Assembly: GCA_930367215.1 (NCBI GenBank)
Contig: OV884056.1
Span: 57,040,308-57,104,307, forward strand
Source: Pollenia angustigena
Taxonomy: Eukaryota > Arthropoda > Insecta > Diptera > Polleniidae
DNA: 64,000 nucleotides
Direction: 5' to 3'
The notes under the pieces are model-generated. The model was not told the DNA's origin and did no database searches. It was given only the letters and a program-made list of their open reading frames with translations. Position numbers and translations under genes: made by a program. Shown piece after piece: positions 56,621-64,000 of this stretch. The first letter of the stretch is position 1, and each line of letters starts with the position of its first letter.

Positions 56621-56786
56621 AATGTTCTTACAATGATAATAACATTTAAATCTCCAAAGAAAAGATAAAATGCTTTTTTTAAACATCATATTTAATAAAA
56701 AACATCCCATATTAACAATGGTTGCTGATTTTGGTAAAGAACGAATTTCTAAAGTGTTTTTGAAAATTTCTCCAGCACCAGCTGCG

Positions 56787-58646
56787 TTTTATACCCTAAT
56801 TAGTTGTGAAGAGGGTATGCTAAGTTTGTTATTCCGTGTAATACTTTTTTATTATACATCTTAGACCCCATAAAGAATATTTATTCTGGCTTCTTGAGTA
56901 ATTCTGAGTCGATTAAGCCATGTCCGTCTGTCTGTCCGTCTGTCCGTTTGGCCGTCTGTCCGTCTATTGAAAACACGCTTACTTTCGAAAAACTTAAAAG
57001 AAATGAACAAACTTGGTGTCAAATTGCTTGTAGTTGTCCTAAGCAGTTTTGGATTGAAATCCAGCAAAATTTGATCAGTAGGATCAGAGCTATGATCAAA
57101 ATGTGGAACCACCACCTTAAAAAATAGATAATTTTGTTTTGAGTGGCCCGGTAGGCACAGCCAGAGACTCTGGTTTATTTTCTGCAAACAAGCATAGAGC
57201 TTCGCGGGATTAGCTTAAAAAATTAAAAAAAAAAATAAATAAATGGTGGCACAATGCACGGATTGATATAAAATTTATCAAAAATTCGTTTTATTCGACG
57301 GGAAATCACGGTATAAGATTTCATGAAGTACCGTCCATAATTTACCCTAGGCCCCATCTAAGCTCTAGTCCCAGAAAACAGTGCAGCACGCCTAAAACCA
57401 TAATAAATAATGCTATAACAACAAATTTTGGCACAGCACAGTGTTATAGGACTAGAAATGACACTGTGAAATTTCGTGAAGATCGGTTCATAATTTACCC
57501 TAAGCCCCATATAAAACATACTCCCGGAAAACAGTTAAGTACGCCTTAATCCATAATTAATAAGTAAGAAAGTAAAGTCGGTCAAGCCCGACCATATGAT
57601 ACCCTATTCCACGGTATTTAAAAACACATCATGCTTATGTGTCCATGTAAATATGGATTTATCTATGTTTATAAACTTCATGAAAATCAGTTTCAAAGTT
57701 TGTGAGAGGCAGAAATTGCCCCCTGCCTCCACTTGTGGTCCTATTTTTTACAAACTGTATAGCTAATGTGTCCCTATATATGTGGATCTGTCTATGTTTC
57801 ATTAAAATCGGTTTGATAGTTTCTGAGAGGAAGAAATTTCCCCCTATCTTCCCTCGTGGTCCTACCATTCAGCCCATTTTCAATACGCTTGGTCCTTGTG
57901 CCAATAAGAACCTATGACCCAAATGTTATCAAATTATCTCCAAAATTGCGACCTGTACGTTGCGCACAAGGTTACATGGACAGCCAGCCGGATGGACATC
58001 GTTAGTTCTACTCACAAAGTGATTCTAAGTAGATCGGTATACTTTAACGTGGGTCTAAGACCACTATTTTAAGCGTTACACACATCAGCACATATGCATA
58101 ATACCTTCTCCTCTATTGTGGTGTGGGTATATTAATGCTATTAGAAAAAAAATTGAATACTTCACAGTTTTATATGACTAGAAATTACACTAATAAATTT
58201 TGTGATGATCGGTCCATGATCAACTATAGGCCCCACATAAACCCCACTCTGGTAAATTAATTAAATACGCCTAAAACCGTAGCAGATATAGATATTACGG
58301 TAAAATTTATTTCAACTTAGCTTCATATGGCCAGAAATTTCATGTTATTTTGTGACATACGGTCCATAATTTACCATAGCTCCTATATTTAGCAGCCTTC
58401 TGTATTTCACTGTAAACGCTTAAACAATTTCACCACTGTATTAAAATTTATGATATTTTACTCAAGATTGTCGGTCAATAATTTAATGTAGGTCTAAACC
58501 GAAAACAATTTTAATGCTGATGTCTGTTTTTATAAAGATAAATTAATACTAAATAGATATCATATAGATTACACTTCTGAAACATTCGAACTGTCGGTGG
58601 AGGGTATCAAAAATTCGGCACAGCCGAATATAGCACTCTAACTTGT
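56787..58646 (+). repeat. TATACCC-class repeat, second subfamily, copy D (interrupted)
   Basis: Starts TTTTATACCCTAATTAG and GTGAAGAGGGTATGC, with a GTCCGTCTGTCTGTCCGTCT tract, and ends GCCGAATATAGCACTCTAAC then TTGTT, as in copy E at 27095. Internal units with CCATAATTTACCCTA.GCCCC and CCCGGAAAACAG recur at about 57335, 57487 and, more diverged, 58200 and 58330. A first-subfamily repeat (57562-58130) is inserted between units. The frames 56861-57187 (minus) and 56894-57127 (plus) lie in the microsatellite part and are not genes. Confidence 0.85.
57562..58130 (-). repeat. TATACCC-class repeat, copy C, nested in copy D
   Basis: Begins AAGTAAGAAAGTAAAGTCGG and ends GTGGTGTGGGTAT, closely matching copy B. 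ATTAAT is found on both outer sides (about 57555-57560 and 58131-58136), a possible short target duplication. Copy D resumes immediately afterwards. This fixes the relative age: the first subfamily inserted after the second. Confidence 0.85.
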
Positions 58647-59840
58647 TTTTAACTCATTTTATTATTCGGTCTTGTCTTTAAACTTAATTTATTTAAAATT
58701 ATACATTCTTTGCAAATCTCTTAACAATCCTTGTTAAGGATTTTTATTATCCATCATTATACAAATGATACAAGATTTTTTTTCGTTCACAGTTGTAAAA
58801 TTGTAGCAAATAAATGGTTTTTGTAAATCATTTATCTAATTTACATATGGCATAATGTATCTGGTCGTATATTGTTTCACAAGAAGTAAAAAACTCAAGT
58901 CCATCATCAACTGTTTGGAATTGCTTGCGGTGACAGAATTGAATTTATTATAGAGCTCTATGTAAAACAGAAAAATATGTTAAATTTATAAAGCTTTTAA
59001 ATAAAAATGATGTAGCAAAGAATTAAACTGAAGGAAAACTAAAATAAGGGACTGGCTCTAAACGAATATTTTAGATTTTAAGTACCCATGTGAAAGCCTG
59101 CTGATGTCCTGAGAAAGTTTGCGAAATTTTGTTTGGGGTTGTTTTTATAACTCTTCACAAGCATGCTTTAAAGGAGGTTCTTTTATTGTATATTTCGTGT
59201 GTAGTTTCTTAAAGCATATCTTGAAGATCCCAATAAATAATTTTTGAGTAATTTTAGGTTGACTTGGCAATGCCTGTCTGTCCTTCCGTTTGTTTAAACT
59301 CCTCTTACTTTCGCAAGGGTTTCGATTCGAAGGACTACAAAAATCGTTAATCACAGTAATAATTGCTCAAACAAGTAAATAATTTCTTTCGCATCGAAAA
59401 ACGCGGTTATAACCGGTGGCGTTTATGAGCGACATTGTCATTATGACATTTCCATCGATGAATAACCGCACCAGAGTCAGTAACAAGTTGATATTTAGGG
59501 AGTTATGCATGACAACGGCATAATGAATAAATCAGAAAATAACGGACCGTTTTTTTTCTGTTTGTTCTGTTCCATTTATTACTTGAGTTTATTCTGTGTT
59601 TTCCTTGTCACTCTACCTGAAAAAATTAACTAATGAAAGTCGATGATATTGGCTGTTAGGACACACAAACAAATGAATGCCTACAAGACAACATCAACAT
59701 TGGTCATCTATGACACTTTGGACAAATACTTTAAAAATTCATATATGACACCAAAGTAAAATCAACTGTTGTCATCGATGATTTAATATTATCAGCGTTT
59801 GTTACGCTGAATCACTATGACGTTCGCCACCGGGTATACG
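58647..59840. other. No gene; fragment of second TATACCC subfamily at 59150-59310
   Basis: 59150-59310 carries ATAACTCTTCACAAG, TTTTTGAGTAATTTTAGGTT and GCCTGTCTGTCC, a decayed copy of the E/D subfamily. 59690-59840 carries GTCATC/CATCAACATTGGTCATC phrases like 41150-41300. The rest is unassigned. Confidence 0.5.
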
Positions 59841-59982
59841 CTCTGGCGAATTATCATGAATAGATTCACGCTCGAAAAAAATTATCCGAATTTAATTTGA
59901 AAATCAGGCTCATATTTGGCTTTACGTGTATGTTAGTAAGCAAAATTGGAGTGAGACCAATCTTCAACAGTCCCCATACAGA

Positions 59983-60656
59983 ACAGAAAAATCAATCTAT
60001 TTTTAAGTACGGTAAGTACGGATTTCCTTAAATCAAGTTAAGAATGCTTAATTCTTCAAGTCAGAATTATGCAAGTGGTCCTTACATAAAATAATCCAAA
60101 AACGGGCTTGATTTAAGTAAAAGTTAGATTTACAGCTTACGTCAAACTGTGCGCTATTCAATAATTTCTAAGTTAGTTTTAAGCCCGAATTCCTACTTGA
60201 TATAATTCGTAAGTGAAATTGATTCTAACCTAAAAACTTACACGAGAGAACCAGAAATAGAGAGAATATTATTATTTTCCTACCAGTACACATGTCTATT
60301 TTACTTATATTAAGCCCTTTTTTACAAGAGAACTCTCAATTATAAGACACCATCAACATGCCCGTTGTGGTTTTCGTAATTTTTCTACTTTGCGAAATTT
60401 TGATAGAATTTGGGAATTTTTGCTCCTTATTTTTATTTTTTAACATGAAAGAAATTTACGTTTTTCTTCTAGTGCAGTGTTTTTGTTGTTTCTACAACAA
60501 ACTTTTAAACCCAAATGCGTATGCACGCATTTGGTTTTCCCATTTTGGATTGTTTTAAATACTTGTTTGTGCTGTTCGTACTAAATTTTTTAAATACGAC
60601 TCGTAATAAAAGCAAGTAGAAAAACAGAAATCTTGTAAGAGTTTTTTCTTTCTGTG
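59983..60656 (+). mobile_element. CAGA-ended MITE family, copy 3
   Basis: Starts ACAGAAAAATCAATCTATTT and ends TTTTTTCTTTCTGT. The interior shares AAATCAAGTTAAG, AGCCCGAATTCCTACTTG, TTTTGTTGTTTCTACAACAA and ACGACTCGTAATAA with copies 1 and 2. It divides mariner relic 4. The plus-strand frame 60358-60558 falls inside and is not a gene. Confidence 0.7.
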
Positions 60657-60949
60657 AACAGACTCCATCCAATACACCCAGAAAATGCACCTTTTGATTT
60701 TTCCAACACGAGTCTGGCATCATCGGAATTAATTTCTTCAAAGATTAAGTCGCAGCTCTGGTTAACGGTACCGATGATTTTTTGCTTGTGGTTGACATTG
60801 ATGAGGGCGTAATGTGGTTTCAACTGGATGGACCTACGTGCCCTACAACGACTTATGGAAATAAAGTTGCCAATTAACCTTCAATGACATGCTATTCGAC
60901 ACCTCTCTATAGTTTCCTGTTGGGCTACGTTAAGTACTGTATGCTGAGA

Positions 60950-61420
60950 TAAAACATGTTTGAATATGGTCACCTCCAACGATACGATTTTAAAGAAAGT
61001 TTTAAGCATATTACGTTTCATTTAACCACATTATTGTCACCGACAACCATATTATGGTTGAATTCGTCCTTCATCAAGAAGCCACAACCATATTATGATT
61101 GCGTCTAAACATGTAATGGTTGAATATGACAATAATTTGTTTCAAAATTAGCAATAATATTTTCCTCTTTTCCAAGAGCAACATGCTATGGTTGAAAACC
61201 AACCATGCTATTATAAGTGTTAAACATGTTTTAGTTATTTTTAACCATAACAAATTGGGAGGCAACCATAATATGGTTGTGGCTTCTTTATGGAGGACTA
61301 ATTCAACCATAATATGGTTGTCGGTGACAATAATGTGGTTAAATGAAACATAATATGCTTAAGACTTTCTTTAAAAAAAAGTATTGCTGGAGGTGAACAT
61401 ATTTAAATATGTTTTTTGCT
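60950..61420. mobile_element. Long palindromic element built of AACCATAATATGGTTG motifs
   Basis: The left arm, TGGTCACCTCCAACGATACG, then AAAGAAAGTTTTAAGCATAT and AACCACATTATTGTCACCGA, is mirrored by TCGGTGACAATAATGTGGTT, ATATGCTTAAGACTTTCTTT and TATTGCTGGAGGTGAACATA. Between them lie many copies of AACCAT(A)ATTATGGTTG, each itself palindromic. Right end near TTTTTTGCTGGG suggests the CCCAGC family. It interrupts the mariner frame between YVK and DKPA. A diverged relative is at 38545-38870. Confidence 0.82.
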
Positions 61421-61950
61421 GGGTGTGGTTTATTCTGATAAACCAGCAAAAATAAATGCCTTGGAGGCAACATTACAACATCAGTGCTCGAAAAGATTGC
61501 CCAACATTAGGCGGATAGATTACACAAATTTTTAATGTCGTTGGAAAGCAGTTGCCACGCCCACTTTCCTGATTAAGTCTTCTTTTTGATAGATGTTGTG
61601 TAGCACTATCCAAGCTCTTTATACACAATTTGTATACTTTTACTTTTACCATTCTCTGGACGTAAAGAAATCAATATGGCTTTTCTATTGAAGTTGCCAT
61701 GAATACTTTTCTAATTCAGCCTGTTTTTTGCCAGATGTTGTTTATGGAAAATTAAGCTTTTTGCACAAAATTTGGATACTTTTACTGTAATCGTCCTTAA
61801 GATTTAAAGGAATCTTTATTGTTTTAATGTGGGCGTGGCACTGATCTTTTGAAATTTTACAAATATTTAAGCGTCCAGTAGAAGGGAAAATACAAACAAA
61901 CAAGTTCAAAATAATTTTCTCGCTGTACTTTTGAAAAAAAAGAAAACTTA

Positions 61951-62168
61951 AGCTACGGTCACACTTATAAAATATTTGACCAAATAAGCGTAACAACTAC
62001 TTGTGTTAATAGTTAGTGAGAAATAACAAAGTTTAATATTTCAAAATATTTTTTTGTAAGGTGTGGTATTATAATCAAAATAAATATTGGAATTAAAGGA
62101 AATGATTATTTAGTTTGCTTGTTGGTCATGTTTTTTCCGTCAATTATTCAACAAGTGTGACCGTAGCG
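61951..62168. mobile_element. 218-bp MITE with TTA target duplication
   Basis: Starts AGCTACGGTCACACTTATAA and ends CAACAAGTGTGACCGTAGCG, inverted over about 16 bases and loosely further in. TTA flanks it (61948-61950 and 62169-62171). The start is very close to that of the MITE inside gypsy at 15914 (AGCTACGTTCACAAT). PIF/Harbinger-like by TSD. Confidence 0.88.
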
Positions 62169-62171
62169 TTA

Positions 62172-62633
62172 CTTATAATAAATTCCTGAACATTTTTCTT
62201 TATTTCTTTAGGGTAGTTAAAATTTTTCCAGACACTATTTTCCCTTCCATTATATGAATTCATTTGTATCATTTAAATGACACTTAAATAAAAGAAAACC
62301 AAGAAAGCCGAAGAATGCATTTTTGACAAATTTCAACAAATAAACCAAAAACACAATTTTGCGGCAATGAAAGCAAAAGCTCTTTTCAATGTCAGTGCCA
62401 GGCAACGTTGAATTGTTCACTGATTGTTAGTGATGTTGTTGAACAGATTTTTTTGGTAGGTTATTTAAGCAAAAATGTATCGGAAAATGTTGAACAAATG
62501 AAGATTAAATGGAAAATGTAACAATGTTTTAAAATAAGAAGTGTGCAATGAAAATAAATTTATAAAAATGAGTTCTATTAACAATTGTAAATTAAATTTA
62601 TATTAAGTACATAACACTGCGGAACAGTAAGTT
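62172..62633. other. No gene recognised
   Basis: AT-rich sequence without supported features. Confidence 0.5.
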
Positions 62634-63308
62634 TGCGCTCTGAAATTTGATTGCAAATTTTGAATAATTTGAGGTCGCTGATTTCAAATCTAATCTCCAT
62701 TTTTCTCTATCAGCTCTCGTTTGCAAGATATACCGTAATGTCCAAAATTAAGGCACTTTCACTACATATATTGGAATAACTTGAAAACGGTGTACCATAT
62801 TAAGTTAAAAAAAAATCCGAAACTCGGCAACAATATTATCTTTAAGCCGTGCTTACATTGTTTTTAAATGTGCCCTGTAGTTTCAGAGATATCGTTAAAT
62901 TTTTTAAGAAAAAATAGGAAAATTTTGAAAATAAACCAATTCTTTGTTCTTTAAAACTCCATAAAAAATAAAGACGCGACAAAAATCATAGTTTTGGACT
63001 AAAAACAGTTAGCTTAACATAATGTCAAGTGAAATGAGGGTTGTTTCATTGAGATCGGGGCACAAGTTTTGATTTCATTCACAATTAACTGAGAAAACTG
63101 AACATCGATTTTCATACAAAAATAACATTTTAAATATGTGTGTGTCATGAACTTTTTTCCTTTTTGTATGGAAATCGATATCCAGTTTCCTCAGTAAATT
63201 GTGAAGCAAACTAGATAGCAAACTAGAGCTAATAGAGAAAAATGGAGATTATATTTGAAATCAGCGACCTCAAATTATTCAAAATTTGCAATCAAATTTC
63301 AGAGCGCA
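62634..63308. mobile_element. 675-bp element with about 92-bp near-perfect inverted ends
   Basis: 62634-62724 (TGCGCTCTGAAATTTGATTG onward) and 63218-63308 are inverted copies with only about three differences over some 91 bases. A second inverted pair lies inside, on the right only: CACAATTAACTGAGAAAACT...CATACAAAAA at about 63079-63122 against TTTTTGTATGG...CAGTTTCCTCAGTAAATTGT at about 63163-63203. There is no coding frame. I see no target duplication, so the true ends may extend or be blurred. Confidence 0.85.
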
Positions 63309-63379
63309 CAAAAAAAGTTAAAATTTTTTCCCTTGTGTAATCAATGATCTTCTAAGAGGCACTTACGAGCCTTGACAGT

Positions 63380-63590
63380 TGATAGTGAAAATATTTTTGA
63401 AACTTCACCTGTTCAATTTGCCTTAAGCAGACAGCATGGACGGGTAAAGCGTTCAATAGCACTTGCAAATTCTAACATTTTTAAAAATTTTTTTCGAAAT
63501 ATCGTTCTCAGCGATGGGGATCATTTTTGGATGTGTGTGAAGATAAATCCGAATATTAACCATGCTTTAAAACCATGGCAGATAAGGCCA
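63380..63590 (+). pseudogene. Mariner-type transposase relic 6 (small)
   Basis: An open frame (63372-63593) includes NIFKNFFRNIVLSDGDHFWM and CVKINPN, matching the F.KI.FSDEAHFW..G.VNKQN region around the first catalytic Asp of mariner transposases. No other block is recognisable on either side. Confidence 0.6.
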
Positions 63591-63764
63591 TGATGGCCTT
63601 ATGCGAAATGAGAGATATAGCCATATTTTTTTTCGCAAATGAGAGATAAAGCCATATTTTTCAGGAAATTGTTATGCATGGTGTACACATTCTGTAAAAG
63701 GGAAACTCCTTTTTTCATTTTTTCATTTTTTTATTCTTTATTATTCTTTATTTTATTTATTCCG
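63591..63764. repeat. Short local duplication
   Basis: GCGAAATGAGAGATATAGCC, then ATATTTTT, recurs as CGCAAATGAGAGATAAAGCC, ATATTTTT about 34 bases later. TTTTTCATTTTTTCATTTTT and TTCTTTATTATTCTTTATT runs follow. Confidence 0.6.
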
Positions 63765-64000
63765 AATGTAAAGAACTGTGGCGAAAATCACACGGCAAAC
63801 TATAGGGGTTGTAGAGTATTCTTGCATTTAAAAAAACCTGCTTTAGTTCAAAAATATACTCACTCCCAATATGGTCCGTCACATGCGCCCAGCCAAGCCG
63901 CTGGCTCTATTGCTAGTACTTCACAAACAAAGAATCAAAACCAATCATATGCCCAAGTCTTAAAAGGAAACCCTAATGCGAAAAATCCCCCGAGTACTTC
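63765..64000 (+). pseudogene. LINE ORF1 (gag-like) fragment, runs off the window
   Basis: The open frame to the window edge reads NCGENHTANYRGCRVFLHLK then KP, the Cys-His zinc-knuckle end of Jockey-clade ORF1 proteins (pattern CGxxHTANYRGC). It continues into a Ser/Gln-rich tail with QSYAQVLKG. The upstream Cys of the knuckle is displaced by what looks like a one-base insertion (TGTAAAGAACTGT). The coding state beyond 64000 is unknown. It could belong to the same LINE family as 52660-55005, but nothing in the window proves it. Confidence 0.75.

Larger units (their letters stand above)
59845..61560 (+). pseudogene. Mariner-type transposase relic 4, with two nested insertions
   Basis: 59845-59982 matches relic 3 (CTCTGGCGAATTATCATGAA). 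After a MITE it resumes at about 60710 with IIGINFFKD-like codons, then MWFQLDGPTCPTT at about 60810-60850 (second catalytic Asp kept) and FLLGYVKYCMLR at about 60910-60945. After a palindromic insert it resumes at about 61430 with DKPAKINALEATL and QCSKRLPN. Frameshifts and stops are common. Minus-strand frames 60505-60823 are shadows. Confidence 0.8.

Noticed and set aside
56861..57187. 108-codon minus frame with RRTDGQTDRRTDRRT
   Set aside because: Translation of the GTCCGTCTG microsatellite in repeat copy D.

Overview
The window is AT-rich animal DNA that reads as a higher fly (Diptera, probably a calyptrate such as a blow fly or house fly relative). The fly assignment is an inference from three things: a decayed imaginal disc growth factor (Idgf) gene copy, the mix of mariner, Jockey/LOA/RTE-like and gypsy remnants, and short dispersed repeats of the 'TTTATACCC ... 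TTACTTGTT' kind. I found no intact host gene, tRNA, rRNA, CRISPR array or operon. Most open frames in the window are chance openings or lie in repeats.

Layout. 0-8 kb: terminal-inverted-repeat (TIR) elements, then a mariner transposase relic broken apart by an RTE-like LINE and two kinds of MITE. 9-15 kb: an LTR-like segment, a 142-bp hairpin MITE, a duplicated repeat and further MITE copies. 15-17 kb: a gypsy-like pol relic whose reverse transcriptase (RT) is split by a MITE. 17-21 kb: MITEs, a TATACCC-class repeat and a LOA/R1-like LINE tail. 21-23 kb: three nested DNA transposons with intact target-site duplications (TSDs). 24-28 kb: a large tandem repeat and TATACCC-class repeats. 28.8-30.1 kb: the Idgf pseudogene. 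30-35 kb: mariner and MITE pieces. 35-38 kb: a 485-bp tandem duplication, two CAGTG-type hAT copies and one unexplained GC-rich patch. 39-46 kb: two minisatellites with alternating units, a fold-back hAT element with a perfect TSD and other repeats. 48-51 kb: a deleted mariner inside another element, and a second mariner relic. 52.3-56.2 kb: a four-layer nest (hAT MITE, TIR element, Jockey-like LINE, SINE-like insert). 56-64 kb: a nested TATACCC pair, a mariner relic with two insertions, a MITE, a 675-bp inverted-repeat element and the edge of a LINE ORF1.

The features do not act together in a pathway. The region is a transposon graveyard, and its value is stratigraphic: many insertions can be ordered in time because the interrupted reading frame or element resumes on the far side and the TSD is still readable. 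I see no convincing new biological system. The most unusual items are the two multi-layer nests, the group of small TWA-TSD MITEs with similar ends, the 92-bp inverted-repeat element at 62.6 kb, and the GC-rich patch at 37.5 kb.
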